NCBI GenBank assembly: GCA_937879855.1 | Contig: CALFMO010000032.1 | Coordinates: forward strand, 124,001 to 188,000 | DNA length: 64,000 nucleotides | Source of the DNA: an uncultured Acidobacteriaceae bacterium | GTDB lineage: Bacteria; Acidobacteriota; Terriglobia; Terriglobales; Acidobacteriaceae | Direction: 5' to 3' | In this document: one piece after another, positions 9,295 to 19,091 of the stretch | Layout of the letters: each line of letters starts with the position of its first letter | Position numbering within the stretch: the stretch's first letter is position 1 | The notes under the pieces: model-generated | Seen by the model: only the letters and a program-made list of their open reading frames with translations | Databases searched by the model: none | What the model was told of the DNA's origin: nothing | Translations under genes and position numbers: made by a program

Positions 9295-9495
9295 GTGATC
9301 TACGACCAGGCACCAGCGCAAACTTGGCATTTCTGCGCGTGCGGGAAGGCGGCCACACGGTTCATACGGGAAAAGTTCGACAGCAGGGTATGGGTGTGCG
9401 CTGGCTGTTTCGCGACAAAAGAAAACGCTACCATTAGTACTCGTCTGGCATTGGATGACAGTGGTAACAGAGAGCCAGGTCGATGCCGCGCTTAA
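9295..9495 (+). CDS. Possible small zinc-ribbon-like protein
   Basis: This is a 66-residue ORF with a GTG start. It contains two cysteine pairs, HFCACGKAATRFI and WVCAGCFATKEN, spaced about 20 residues apart as in minimal zinc ribbons. There is no convincing ribosome-binding site. It could also be a remnant, since the surrounding 9149-10024 stretch otherwise has little coding signal. Confidence 0.33.
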   Translation: MIYDQAPAQTWHFCACGKAATRFIREKFDSRVWVCAGCFATKENATISTRLALDDSGNREPGRCRA

Positions 9496-9791
9496 CGGAA
9501 TCCCCGCCGATAGCGCTGGAGGCTCGTTTCAAAAATGAGGGCACGGTGCACGAGGCGCCCACGGGCGAGATAGAGGTGCGGGACACGCTCGGCTGGCTCG
9601 TCGCCACCGCGACGCTGCCGGTGAGGAACGTGCTGCCGGGCGTCGAGCGGAAGGTGGCGGCATCGGTCCGCCTGACCCATCTCTACCTCTCTATAGAATC
9701 AAGGAGTGGGTGTCTCTTTTTTACGCACGATTTCCACAACTTCTTTCTAATTTGCAGCCTTTTCCCACAGGTGCCGCCGTTGCACTCCTGA
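9483..9791 (+). pseudogene. Fragment of an Ig-like/pilus-chaperone-like beta-sandwich domain
   Basis: Residues ~12-62 (ARFKNEGTVHEAPTGEIEVRD ... VRNVLPGVERKVAA) carry the F-x-N-x-G-x-x-H-x-x-P-x-G-x-I-x-V-x-D and VLPG-x-x-R pattern of secreted beta-sandwich domains in larger surface proteins. The tail after ~residue 65 is unrelated sequence running to a chance stop. There is no signal peptide, no upstream domain, and GC is locally higher than in the flanks. I read it as a remnant of a larger secreted protein gene. Confidence 0.35.
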
Positions 9792-10024
9792 TCGGCCCGC
9801 CGCCCGCTGTCACAATATAGGGTTTGATAAAGCGTGCCAGGGATTCCAAGCAGCAAATGACGATCGGGCCGATAGTCGGACGACGGCGAATCCAAGATTC
9901 CGAGGCCCTCAGCGGGAACTGGGGGCGTTTCTATTTTGGAATTAACCGGAGACGTCAAAACCAAGTTGTGCTCCGCTGTCGCCAGTTCTAGAATGACGTT
10001 AGCAACTTTCCCCGAGGAGGTCGT

Positions 10025-10192
10025 ATGCCCCACTACGATTTCTTCTGCCACAATTGTAAGAAACACTTCTCCAAAATCCTGTCCCTCATCGATTACGAAG
10101 AGGGGGAGCTAGTCTGTCCGCACTGTGGCAGCAAGGAAGTCGAGCAGTGCTGGTCTGCCTTCAACGCGATTACGTCGAAGAAAAGCGCCTAA
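10025..10192 (+). CDS. FmdB-family zinc-ribbon protein, 55 residues
   Basis: A strong GAGGAGG precedes the ATG. The protein is a single small zinc ribbon: MPHYDFFCHNCKKHF supplies the first Cys-x2-Cys and LVCPHCGSKEVEQCW the second. Length and layout match FmdB/CxxC_CXXC_SSSS regulatory proteins. It lies 24 bases upstream of a broken Mth938-like gene in the same direction. This suggests a former two-gene unit whose second gene has decayed. Its molecular role is not established. Confidence 0.85.
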   Translation: MPHYDFFCHNCKKHFSKILSLIDYEEGELVCPHCGSKEVEQCWSAFNAITSKKSA

Positions 10193-10216
10193 GCCAACTG
10201 CGCCAGGAGTTTACGT

Positions 10217-10566
10217 ATGCGCTTCGACAAATTCTCTTTCGGTTCCATCCAGATTGACGGCACCGTGTACGCGCACGATGTCATCATCGATCGCGGTGAA
10301 ATCCGCAAGCGCAAGAAAAAATCTTCCAAGAAATTTCGCGAACAGTTCGGCCACACGCCGCTCTCGTTAGAAGAGGAAATCCCCTGGCAATGCCACCAAC
10401 TCATCATCGGCAATGGTGCATAGGGTCGATTGCCCGTCATGCAGGGAGTACAGCGCGAAGCCGAGCGTCACCAGGTCAAATTGCTTGTTCTGCCCACCAT
10501 CGAAGCGATCGGAGTGTTGAAGCGGGAGCCCAAGACACCAACGCAATTCTTCATGTCACGTGCTGA
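10217..10566 (+). pseudogene. Mth938/NDUFAF3-like (DUF498) gene with a premature stop and a frameshift
   Basis: Reading starts MRFDKFSFGSIQIDGTVYAHD, with KKKSSKKFREQFGHTPLS and IPWQCHQLIIGNGA, all typical of the Mth938-like domain. An in-frame TAG at 10421-10423 falls where the family has Tyr (GAYG). The same frame then continues GRLPVMQGVQREAERHQVKLLVLPTIEAIGVLKREPK. A one-base loss near 10530 moves the rest (DTNAILHVTC, then TGA at 10564) to another frame. Rejoined, the product is about 116 residues, a full-length member. Two independent lesions make a pseudogene more likely than a single base-calling error. Confidence 0.82.
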
Positions 10567-10614
10567 ATGCCCTCATCTGGTGGCGATTGCACCATTTCTG
10601 TAGCAAATTGACAG

Positions 10615-10857
10615 CGGCGAGCGGCACCCAGTTCTCTACCGCAGCCGGCATAGCGACTCGGTTTGCCCTGAAGAGTCTCGGCGAAAAGGTAGCGATTCGC
10701 GGCGGCGATGTGCCGCGCCAAGTCCCCTAACGTGAATTTTCCTTGCCGAAACGACCAGTCGACTTTGTCTGGGGGGAATGCAGCGCACAACCCGCATGGT
10801 CCTCTGATGCACCTTGCCGAAGTAGTCGAGAAATATGCCAAGGTCCCGAATCTCCAC
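10615..10857 (-). pseudogene. DinB-like N-terminal fragment with a frameshift
   Basis: From a GTG at 10857 the reading is VEIRDLGIFLDYFGKVHQRTMRVVRCIPP. After a run of C residues near 10775 the homology moves one frame and continues DKVDWSFRQGKFTLGDLARHIAAANRYLF ... GKPSRYAGCGRELG. This is the first ~75 residues of a DinB-superfamily metal-dependent hydrolase or thiol-transferase-like protein. The C-terminal helices, including the last metal-binding histidine, are missing. The fragment ends tail to tail with the broken Mth938-like gene, suggesting that a deletion joined the two. Confidence 0.65.
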
Positions 10858-10951
10858 GTTCTTGCCCTTTCAGATTCAAGTGCTAAAATCACCCGGTCGA
10901 GCGGACACTGGTCTCGCATCTCTGCAAAGTTGCGATGGTATCGTCCGGTCG

Positions 10952-11212
10952 TTAAGCTCGTCGAGCACTTCCTCTGATCGCGTGATAAACAACCAGCACA
11001 ACAACCGAGCCGATCACAGCTACGATTAAACTGTAGATGTTTAGTCCGGTCACGCCGTGTGCTCCAAACATGCTGAAGACGTAACCGCCGACGATCGCGC
11101 CCACAATGCCGAGTACAATATCCAGCAGTAAACCTTCCCCAGTTTTGTTCACTAGCTTGCTTCCGATGAATCCAGCGATTAACCCCAACAGAATCCACGC
11201 CAGAATTGACAT
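10952..11212 (-). CDS. GlsB/YeaQ/YmgE family small membrane protein
   Basis: This is an 86-residue, three-helix membrane protein: LAWILLGLIAGFIGSKLVN, LLLDIVLGIVGAIVGGYVFSMFG and SLIVAVIGSVVVLVVYHAIRG. The G-x-x-G-S-K and D-x-x-x-G-x-x-G-A motifs are characteristic of the transglycosylase-associated/YeaQ family. An AAGGAG lies eight bases before the ATG at 11212. Members are often stress-induced, but their molecular role is not settled. Confidence 0.9.
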   Translation of the reverse strand: MSILAWILLGLIAGFIGSKLVNKTGEGLLLDIVLGIVGAIVGGYVFSMFGAHGVTGLNIYSLIVAVIGSVVVLVVYHAIRGSARRA

Positions 11213-11224
11213 AAACTTTTCTCC

Positions 11225-11916
11225 TTACTGCTTCGATCGAGTATTCGCATTGTACCGACTTAGGTAAAGATCAGGCACCGCAGAAAGTCTCATACTTGCT
11301 GACGTGCTTTCAGATGACGGCCTTATGACACTAAGCCGCAGGTCTCGACAGCTTTCGCCTTCAACCTGCTCGCTCCTGAGTGCTTCTTCCGCCCGCTGCG
11401 TCGTGATCAAACCGCCTGACCCTTCGAGACCCCTGTAGATAGCAGCGGCAATCGCAGCGCCAATTAATGGAGCGACGATAAACAACCATATCTGATGCAA
11501 AGTCCACCCGGACCAAGAGGGCCGGTCCGATGCTACGGGCGGATTGACGGACGTGTTTGTGACCGGTGTCCCGACAAGGTGCACTAACGTCAGCATCAAT
11601 CCGATCGCCAAGCCTGTAAACCCTGCCGGTGATTTCTCGTCGGTGGTGCCAAGCACAGTGATCACAAACATAGTCGTAGGGACAATTTCGACTACGAAAG
11701 CAGCAAGCAGAGTGTAATGGCCCAGGCGAATGTACCCCGTAGCCATTTGAGGCCAGCCCGCGCACCACTGCGCTGTACCCCGTTCGGACCGCCCGAGGCA
11801 ATAAAAAGCACAAGAGCTGCGCCGACTGTTCCGATCTGTGGGCCGCCCAGTACTGCTGCTCCAATGCCGCCCATCACTAGAACAAATGTGCCAAACAGCT
11901 CTGCGGCATATCTCAT
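11225..11916 (-). pseudogene. aqpZ: Aquaporin Z pseudogene (several frameshifts, internal deletion)
   Basis: The N-terminus RYAAELFGTFVLVMGGIGAAVL is a clear AqpZ helix 1. The sequence then jumps to LVLFIASG, which belongs after helix 3, so about 55 residues including the first NPA motif are gone. The remainder is spread over two further frames: GLASNGYGVHSPG, then HYTLLAAFVVEIVPTTMFVITVLGTTDEKSPAGF ... TPVTNTSVNP, then ARSIGPALLV, then GWTLHQIWLFIVAPLIGAAIAAAIYRG. At least four frame changes are needed. Even if they were corrected, the deletion would prevent a working channel. The stop at 11225 belongs to unrelated downstream sequence. Confidence 0.8.
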
Positions 11917-11953
11917 GCCAGCTAGTGAGCCTCACACTGGGACTTCATTGTCG

Positions 11954-12211
11954 TCATGCGACCCGGCTATAAGCATCTGAACCGTGCTGCTTAACCATTT
12001 TGTTGTAGAGACCCATTAACATGAAGGCCGCAGGCCACTGGCCTATGAAGAGTGCCCAATCGTGTTTACCTAGCATTTTCAAAACGGCTGATGCGGCTAT
12101 CGATCCAAACGCTGCCGCTAAGTATCCCGAGCTCGGAATTCGCGAGGTCTGCGATTCGATAGCTCCGGTGATGCGATCTTCTCCGACTCCACCACGTACC
12201 TTGTTTTCCAT
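11954..12211 (-). CDS. Hypothetical protein with one or two membrane segments, 85 residues
   Basis: The ATG at 12211 follows AGGAG by six bases. The N-terminal 25 residues are polar (MENKVRGGVGEDRITGAIES), followed by YLAAAFGSIAASAVLKMLG and WALFIGQWPAAFMLMGLYNKM, which look like two short membrane helices. I recognise the layout from small unannotated proteins of soil Acidobacteriota but cannot name a family. It lies on the same strand as the aquaporin remnant and GlsB. Confidence 0.65.
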   Translation of the reverse strand: MENKVRGGVGEDRITGAIESQTSRIPSSGYLAAAFGSIAASAVLKMLGKHDWALFIGQWPAAFMLMGLYNKMVKQHGSDAYSRVA

Positions 12212-12498
12212 AATCTCCTGCTTTCGTTTCAAAATTAGTGCTGTCCTCTAAGCACGAGACCTGAGGGCACTTCTGCACTGAGGAAATAATAGGAGGGGCA
12301 AACACTCAACTGGCGAGGATGGCCGATCCGGATAGTCCCATTAGTACAATGCACTTCCCCTCCTCAGTACGTAAATACTCTGCATACCGTAGGCGCCAAA
12401 AGCTGGCTTACTGTATGGCCTCCTAATGAAAATCGGTCCCATTTTGAGGCAGGCATAAAAGCCCCGCCGATTTATCGATTTAATCGTGTTCAATTTAC

Positions 12499-15024
12499 TC
12501 AAATGTGCGTGGAGCTACTGCCGAGGCTCTTAGTACCGAAGCGCAGGCGATGTTCTGGCCTGAACCCCACGCCTCCACCTCCCCCTTGCGTGCGTATGGC
12601 ATTCAGTTTCTCGGCTGACATGCCTTTTCCGACATCTTCAACCGCCAGAGAAACATTCTCGCTTGTGCGAACGAGATGAATCCCCGCACTTCGGCTGCCG
12701 GAGTGCCGATAAACGTTCGTCAAACACTCTTGCACAATCCGAAACATGACCAACTCCATCTCTGAAGGCAGCCTGCCGAAATCTTCTGGAATACTCAATG
12801 AGACATCGCAACCGCTCCGTGTCGACAGACCTTCTACATACATCCGAAGTGCTCCAGCTAACCCGACTTCGTCCAATAGCGGCGGATGTAATAAATAGGA
12901 GACCGTGCGTATCTCTTTGCTTAGCTGTTGAACTAACTGCTGTCCATTTTCCGCCGACTTCAGAAGTTCGCCAGAGCTTCGATCGGCCTGCTGAACGATT
13001 GTTGCAAGGTTCATATCAAGCGCCGCTAAAGTTTTGTCCCACACTGTCGTGCAGCTCGCGCGCAAGATGCCGTCGTTCCTCGTCTTGTGTCCGCATCAAT
13101 TGTTGCGAAAGCTGTCTGAGTTCCTCCGCCTGTCTTAGCACCTCTTTATTTCGCTGTGCGACTTCTTCTGTTCGATCTCGTACTCGCGCGTCCAGACTGC
13201 TCGCCAGCCGACGAAGCTGCTCCTCGCTTTCGCGTAATATTTCACGGGTTTGCACATGAGCGGAGATATCTCGGAAATAGCACACCACACCGTAACGACC
13301 ATCGGGGAGTAAAAGTCGGTGGATCTGCCACTCATAGAACAGCTGCTCCCCATTGTCGTCAAGACGCTCGCCAATCCACTCAGGAACAACGAATGGCTCA
13401 CCGATTTCAAGTGTGTGGCGGAAGTGTTTAATGACTTCAACTGCAGTCGTACGCGAACTGAGGCCAACAATCACTTCTTCAAACCCTCGACCGATCAGGT
13501 CAGGCAGATTCTTGAACATCAGGCGAGCGATGGGATTTACAGCCCGAATCCGTAAATCAGCATCGATCAAGTAGACGCCCATCGGCGCAGCATTGAGAAG
13601 GGTTTCAAACTGGGCAGTACGCCGCCGAACTTCCTCCTCCGCTTGCTTGCGTTGAGTGATGTCGACCAGCATGTTGATGCCGCCGACGATCCTACCCTGA
13701 GCATCATGTAGAGCCCTCGGATACGGAACAAACCAACGACGTTTACCGTCTGGCCGCTCTCCAATGATTTCGATCCCATCCGTGATGTTGCCCCCCTGCA
13801 GCGCAACCGCCATGGGACACTGGTCGTGGGGCAGGAAAGTTCCATCTGACTGAAACATTTTCCAACTCACGCACCATCGGTCTGTGCCGAGTTCCGGCAC
13901 GCGGCCCGAAAACTCAACAGCTGCGGGGTTGAAGTGCGTGAGCCGGCCTTCGGCATCGGTGGTGTAAACGGCTGCGGGCAGCATGTCGATCATTTCGCGG
14001 AAGCGTCGCTCGCTTTCGCGTAATTCTGTTTCCATCTTTTTGCGATCGGTGATATCACGCGTGAAACAACGACTGCGATCAAAGATTCCATCTTCGAATG
14101 ACGCGGTGGAATCGATAAGAACGTGGCGAACGAGCCGTCTTTGCAACGCAGACGTGCTTCGTGGTCGCGCACTAGCTCGCCGCGCCTGAGGCGATCAAGA
14201 ATGTCCTTAATCACTGGCGAGTCAACATGAAACTCGGCGATCTGGTGTCCTATGTACTCGTCGAGCGTATTGCCGAGAAGATCCAGCTGGGTTTGGTTGG
14301 CCCAGATAATCGTGCCATCTCCCGCAACAAAGTGAATCCCGATAGTGGCATTTGCAACGAAATCTTGGAGTGTCGCTTCGCTCCGGCGCAGAGCTTCTTC
14401 GGTCCTTTTTCGCTCCGCAACTTCTTCCTTGAGAGCGTCAACCTGCTTCAAAACTTGGTAAGACGAAGATGCGAAGTTGCCCAAGGATCTCATGAGCCGC
14501 TCGTCTTCCGCATCGAACTGTCGGCTCTGGTCATGTGCGATAACCCAAATGGTCCCTACCGGTTTCTCAGCAACATGGAAGGGGATCAATAGCGCTTCGA
14601 CGACAGCTGGTGAGGTCCGAAGAAGTGGGCTCAAGAAATACCGTTCGGGGTGCGAGAAAAGTAGCACGCTATTTCGATCCAGAACGGCGCCACAAGGGCT
14701 CAACTCGCGGGGTATTGTAGCTCCGAGATATTCAGAACACTGCCCAGCAACCGCAGACCACCGAAAAGTCTGTTGTCCATGTTGCTCTTCGAGCAGGCTG
14801 ATGCCGGCCGAATGGGCTCGAGACAATTCCAAAGCTATTTCGACCAGCTTTTGCAGGACGGTCTCAGGTGAATTGGCCATCTCCCGTGCCAATGTCGCCA
14901 GTGCCCGATTCTCCGCTTCGTAATCCGGAGACCGTGGTGGACGCTCTCGTAGTAGTGGCGTAATGATCACCGACTCCAGCGGGATGTTACCTTCTTGACT
15001 CAATGAAAACAGTTCCGAAGCCAT
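12499..15024 (-). pseudogene. GAF/PAS sensor histidine kinase broken by at least two frameshifts
   Basis: The likely start is the ATG at 15024 after GGGAGG. Part one (to ~14125) has a GAF domain (LATLAREMANSPETVLQKLVEI ... GTIWVIAHDQSRQF) and a PAS domain. A one-base change near 14126 moves reading to a second frame with two or three more PAS domains (MLPAAVYTTDAEGRLTHFN; APMGVYLIDADLRIRAVNP), ending at the HisKA_3 box LARELHDSVGQ. An extra A in an A-run near 13035 moves the rest (TLAALDMNLATI, HPPLLDEVGLAGAL, VQECLTNVYRHSGS, GGGGGVGFR) to a third frame. The last ~30 residues are also degraded. Rejoined, it would be a large NarL-type histidine kinase related to the next gene. No matching response regulator is adjacent. 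Confidence 0.8.
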
Positions 15025-15316
15025 CTGCAGCCTCCCACATCGATTGGCGAGTGATAAATAACTAAAAGGAAGGGGGTTTACTACTCGCGGAGTCGTGTCA
15101 ACGAGAAGAACACCACGTCGGAGTACCCGCAACCACTTCGGCATTACCGCTTGCGTGATGCGGATTATACAATTAAATGTTCGCTACCGCACTCACAGTC
15201 TGTGCCGTCGCCAATTTAGCGCGCTCAGCGTCTACCTGATTGATTCGCGGGCGATTTTCAGTCGGGAAAATTGAAGGTTGCATCGACGTAGTGCCACACG
15301 ATAAGGCAATTGGGTC

Positions 15317-16609
15317 TTAGTGCGCGTCGGAGAAGACTCGATTCGCGGCGCGGTTCCTGAGCGGCATCCTCGCTGTAACCTGGGTACCGGAACCCTCCGA
15401 GCGGATCTCTAACCTCCCTCCCAGTTCTCTTACTCTCTCTCGCATGCCACGAAACCCGACGCCCGCGCGGCCTTTTGAGGTTAATTCGAGTTGTCTTTCG
15501 AGCGAGATGCCCTTGCCTTCATCTTTGACTTCAATCTGAACGTCACTGTTGTCCTGAGTTAGGGAGATTGCGGCGTTTGTGCTTCCCGAATGTCGGTGGA
15601 TGTTGGTCAAGCATTCCTGCACGATTCGGAAGATTGAAGTTTCCATCTCCTGTGGCAGACGCTTCAGCTCCGGAGAAATTGTCAGTTCAACCTCAATCTT
15701 GCTTCTCTGAGAAAACTCTCTTACGTACCAGTCCAGGGCAGATGCAAGTCCGAGTTCATCGAGTAAGGGTGGATGCAAAAGATGCGAGATGGTACGAATG
15801 TCGCCGGACATTTGCTCTGCCAGTCGCTGACTGTCAGAAATACTTTTGACTAACCCTGTGTCGGCATTCTTCTCTTTCAAGTAAGCGAGATTCATGCTGA
15901 GAGCGGCAATGAGCTGCCCCACACTGTCATGCAAGTCGCGGGCTATTCGTCTGTGTTCTTCATCCTGTATCCGCAAAATCCGGGCTGAGAGTTCCTGCAG
16001 ACTCAGGTTTGCGGCCTCGAGCTCGGCGGTCCGCTCTTGTACCAGTCTCTCCAGTTCCTGGCTTGCTTCTCGAAGCTGAAGAGCAGTTTGTTCTTGTGCT
16101 CTGACTGCGCTCTGGAGCTCACTGCGGGCTCCGTCAAGCTCTTCGGCCAGTGCCCGAGCTTGGGCAGCAGAATTCTGAGCTATTTTGGCTTGGCTGATTG
16201 CTACTTGGGCATTTCTCTCATTCCGAAAGCCCGCTTCCAGAATGGGTAACAATAAGGAGAATTCAGCAATAGCCGCAGCCTGAGCGTCCTCCCCCTGAAT
16301 GACAAGCGCCGAACTGCCAACTGCATAACCAGTTGCGCTGACAACGTTTCCGCTACCGGGAAAGCTCACCTCGCCAGTGTACTGGCCTGATTTTACTGTT
16401 TGACTCAGAAACGATCGCCAAAGTTTAGAATGCGGAAGTGTCTGGGGAAATCCGGGCGCAGGCAGGAGAACGCTTGCTTGTTGATCGGGAATGAATATCA
16501 GGAAGGCTGTGGTACCAAAGCAGCTGCGAAGCTCAGCTATAGCGTCCGGTCGGCCAGCGGGATCTAACAATCGCGCTGCCATTGAGATGAGTTTGGGTGA
16601 GGTCATCAA
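15317..16609 (-). CDS. NarL-type sensor histidine kinase, 430 residues
   Basis: The N-terminal ~130 residues have no transmembrane helix and resemble a degenerate GAF-like sensor. Residues ~145-215 are a long coiled coil (SAAQARALAEELDGARSELQ ... LERLVQERTAELEAANLS). The HisKA_3 box IARDLHDSVGQ carries the phospho-acceptor His. It is followed by HLLHPPLLDELGLASAL, an N-box IVQECLTNIHRHSGS and G-boxes DEGKGIS and GVGFRGMRERV. The gene begins three bases after the FIST gene stop, so the two are surely one unit. The soluble kinase probably takes its signal from the FIST protein. No response regulator is adjacent in intact form. Confidence 0.9.
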   Translation of the reverse strand: MMTSPKLISMAARLLDPAGRPDAIAELRSCFGTTAFLIFIPDQQASVLLPAPGFPQTLPHSKLWRSFLSQTVKSGQYTGEVSFPGSGNVVSATGYAVGSSALVIQGEDAQAAAIAEFSLLLPILEAGFRNERNAQVAISQAKIAQNSAAQARALAEELDGARSELQSAVRAQEQTALQLREASQELERLVQERTAELEAANLSLQELSARILRIQDEEHRRIARDLHDSVGQLIAALSMNLAYLKEKNADTGLVKSISDSQRLAEQMSGDIRTISHLLHPPLLDELGLASALDWYVREFSQRSKIEVELTISPELKRLPQEMETSIFRIVQECLTNIHRHSGSTNAAISLTQDNSDVQIEVKDEGKGISLERQLELTSKGRAGVGFRGMRERVRELGGRLEIRSEGSGTQVTARMPLRNRAANRVFSDAH

Positions 16610-16612
16610 TCA

Positions 16613-17776
16613 TCACTGGGGAACAATACAAACTACCGCCGTGCAGTTGTGAAATGCCGTGAACTGTCCCTCAGTGCGCGCGATTTGACCATAGGTATTA
16701 CATCCGGCCAAAGGCGTGGGTCCTAAAATCTTCTGGACGCGATCGACCTCGGTTCGAAAGTTATCGCCTAATCGCAGGCGGGTAGCTGCACAGTCAAAAA
16801 ACAATGCTACTGACGCTTCGACACCATCCAGTTTGCTCAAAGCTGATTGAGTGGCGTCGGCTGCCGCATCTGCGGCAGAAGCACTGGTAGCTTTCATGAG
16901 ACACACTGTAGAACCTGTCGGGACCTCGGCTGCGCAATCGATCGAACCGTCGGCGTTCGCGCACAGTGGAACTCTCAGCTTGTAACCGGCTGGAGTATCA
17001 ATGCCGATAATATTTTGCAGGAAAAAGGGCATGGGATCGTCCATATTGAAGTGTTGTCGCGTACTTTCTGCGAATTCCTGAAATGCTTCAACCGCCGGCG
17101 CTGCATTCAAACTGATCAGGCGGACGCCGTCGGCCTCAGTCACCCGCAAAGGGTCACTGGCGGGTGTCCATCCGTGATGAAAGCCTATTCCGAACGGTTT
17201 TTCGGACACCATCTCCAGTGCGACCGCGGCGTCAGTGATAGCCTCGACCCCGCAGAATACGTGAGTGCGCTGAAAACGCGCATCGTCACCCGCGCCACCC
17301 CCAAAAAGTTGGTATCGGCCAGCAGTGGCGAGCGTGAGTTGCTCGAGAAATTCCTCTGTGTGTCCAGCCAACGCATCCGTCAGCACAAGGGCTGAAAGAT
17401 GATGCGAGCTGGTTCCTGTGCGTCGAAACGAAGAAACGATTTGCTTGGCCGCCGCCGCTGGACTGGTTCTCAACCCTTTCCCTAATCCGACGCTAAACTT
17501 GATTTCTTTCGACCAGATCGCCACTGCACACGCAGAAGAACTGGAAATACGGCCGGTTAAGAACTCGCCCGCCGACGAACATCCGACTAAGGTTTTAGGT
17601 CGGCAAGCATTGGAGATAGCGGTAAGAAGTGCAACATAATCGTAGATGGGCGAAGCAAACACGATGACCGCGTCCGGCGGTTCTTTCCGACCCTTGCGAC
17701 AGATGCCATCTCCCAATTGGCATCCTGCGGCTACACTTTCTGTTAAATCAGTATTGACAACAACGGATACGGTCAT
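16613..17776 (-). CDS. FIST-domain (FIST_N/FIST_C) sensory protein
   Basis: The product has about 387 residues. The ATG at 17776 has AAAAGGAC just upstream and begins at the natural FIST_N edge (MTVSVVVNTDLTESVAAG). The frame stays open to 17923, so a 436-residue form is possible. FIST_N spans ~residues 1-190 (PDAVIVFASPIYDY, TLVGCSSAGEFLTG, FGGGAGDDARF). FIST_C spans ~210-360 (GFHHGWTPASDPLRVTEADG, PMPFFLQNIIG). It ends with the typical segment PLAGCNTYGQIARTEGQFTAFHN. FIST proteins are proposed small-molecule sensors. Tight coupling to the kinase at 15317-16609 supports a sensor-kinase pair. Confidence 0.88.
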   Translation of the reverse strand: MTVSVVVNTDLTESVAAGCQLGDGICRKGRKEPPDAVIVFASPIYDYVALLTAISNACRPKTLVGCSSAGEFLTGRISSSSACAVAIWSKEIKFSVGLGKGLRTSPAAAAKQIVSSFRRTGTSSHHLSALVLTDALAGHTEEFLEQLTLATAGRYQLFGGGAGDDARFQRTHVFCGVEAITDAAVALEMVSEKPFGIGFHHGWTPASDPLRVTEADGVRLISLNAAPAVEAFQEFAESTRQHFNMDDPMPFFLQNIIGIDTPAGYKLRVPLCANADGSIDCAAEVPTGSTVCLMKATSASAADAAADATQSALSKLDGVEASVALFFDCAATRLRLGDNFRTEVDRVQKILGPTPLAGCNTYGQIARTEGQFTAFHNCTAVVCIVPQ

Positions 17777-18247
17777 TTGTCCTTTTACGTTGAAACAGAC
17801 TGGCTGGGCATGAAAAAGTGAGGCAAACTCAGAAAGGCCACGCTCTCCTATTGGCATTATAGGTACAGTCGCGACCGGACCGAATACAGTCTCCGCTGTA
17901 GCTCGAACGAAGTGAGCCGTCATCTATCGAAAATCCCCGAGCAGTTTCATGACGTGGGTTATGCACGCATCCCAGGTTACCTCAAAGAATTCCCAAATGG
18001 GCGGAATACAGTTTTGAGGGTATTGACTCACCACCCTAAAATTCGCCTGTTGAAGATTCACGGTCGAGCGGGTCGCCTGTGTTTGCATGAATACGCATTG
18101 ACGTAAAGGGTGTGAGGCGAAACGGTTAGCTGTCTCGACGAGTGAACCGCCCGCAGGACGCGGGAATTCTCAGCATCAACGCAAACGTAGAAAGAACCGT
18201 CGGACGTCATATTTTTCATTTCTACGCGGGCAGGGAGGCGAATTGTT
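17777..18247. other. Divergent intergenic region between FIST-kinase and MEDS genes
   Basis: About 470 bases separate the two divergent signalling units. I find no ORF with a credible ribosome-binding site, no hairpin and no promoter pair that stands out. If the FIST protein starts at 17923 instead of 17776 the gap shrinks accordingly. Promoters for both directions must lie here. Confidence 0.4.
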
Positions 18248-19066
18248 ATGAGCGATAGCTATCCAAATCAGGAGCTTCGTACAAGATTGTCCAGGGCCGG
18301 AATCCCCGAGTCGCAGCACAGCTTGGAATCGCTTGTTTCCTTCATGCCCCTGGATCTTAATGTTCAATCGTTCGACCGGAAGGACACTGACAGCATTGCA
18401 GAGATGGTTTTGTACTTCGTTGCTAAAGGCTTGGTTAAGCCAGCGATGGCTGCCAACAACATTTTGCTCGATATGCCTTGGGGCTCGCACATTTGCGAGT
18501 TCTACGATTCCAAGAAAGGCCTGGTGGATATGCTCGTGCCCTATTTCAAGGAGGGACTGGAGAGGGACGAGGCGTGTGTCTGGATCGTTGCCGATCTCAC
18601 CATCCAAGAGGCTAGGGACGTTTTGGCCGCTGCTGTTCCCGACCTGAACGAGCGTGAGGCCAAAGGACAGATGAAATTCGCGCATCATTCGGAGTTCCAC
18701 ACGCACGGGGGACGGCTGAGGCCTATCAACACTTTGATCGATCAGTGGGAAAAAATCGTTCCAATCGCGAACAGCTCTGCGGGATTTCGGGCGTCCGGCA
18801 GCATGGCCTGGATCAAGGACGAGCAGGACATGGCCGAGTTCGCGGCATATGAAGATAAGGTCCACATGGTCATCAATAACTCCCGCATCACGGCTATTTG
18901 CACCTATCCTACTGAGCTAGCCACCATGTTCCCTGCAAAGGAGCTTCCCCATAGCCACAACAAAATCTTGGTAAAACGGGGCGAGTGGGTTTATGAAAAG
19001 ATGAAGGACTCGCAGGAAGTATACTCGATATTCGATGCGATAACTAAGCAAAGGCCTGTGATGTAG
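18248..19066 (+). CDS. MEDS-domain (DcmR-type sensory) protein
   Basis: The protein has 272 residues with GGGAGG before the ATG. After an ~80-residue N-terminal segment comes a MEDS domain: GSHICEFYDSKKGLVDMLVPYF, GLERDEACVWIVADL, EAKGQMKFAHHSEFHTHGG, GFRASGSMAWIKDEQDMAEFAAYEDKV and ITAICTYPTELA. MEDS is the sensory domain of the methanogen/methylotroph regulator DcmR and is usually paired with kinases or regulators. There is no DNA-binding or kinase domain here, so it probably acts through partners. The next gene is a second MEDS-type protein 25 bases away. Confidence 0.86.
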   Translation: MSDSYPNQELRTRLSRAGIPESQHSLESLVSFMPLDLNVQSFDRKDTDSIAEMVLYFVAKGLVKPAMAANNILLDMPWGSHICEFYDSKKGLVDMLVPYFKEGLERDEACVWIVADLTIQEARDVLAAAVPDLNEREAKGQMKFAHHSEFHTHGGRLRPINTLIDQWEKIVPIANSSAGFRASGSMAWIKDEQDMAEFAAYEDKVHMVINNSRITAICTYPTELATMFPAKELPHSHNKILVKRGEWVYEKMKDSQEVYSIFDAITKQRPVM

Positions 19067-19091
19067 GATCGGGCGAAATGGGGAATTCCGA

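Noticed and set aside
10551..11198. A 215-residue minus-strand frame covering the DinB fragment and GlsB
   Set aside because: Only ~70 residues of it match DinB in the middle. The rest is out of frame with GlsB and reads as non-coding, so the DinB piece is listed alone.
13016..13065. Separate kinase genes instead of one broken gene
   Set aside because: The end of one frame (LARELHDSVGQ) continues without loss of homology in the next (TLAALDMNLA) after one extra A in an A-run, so a single frameshifted gene is the simpler reading.
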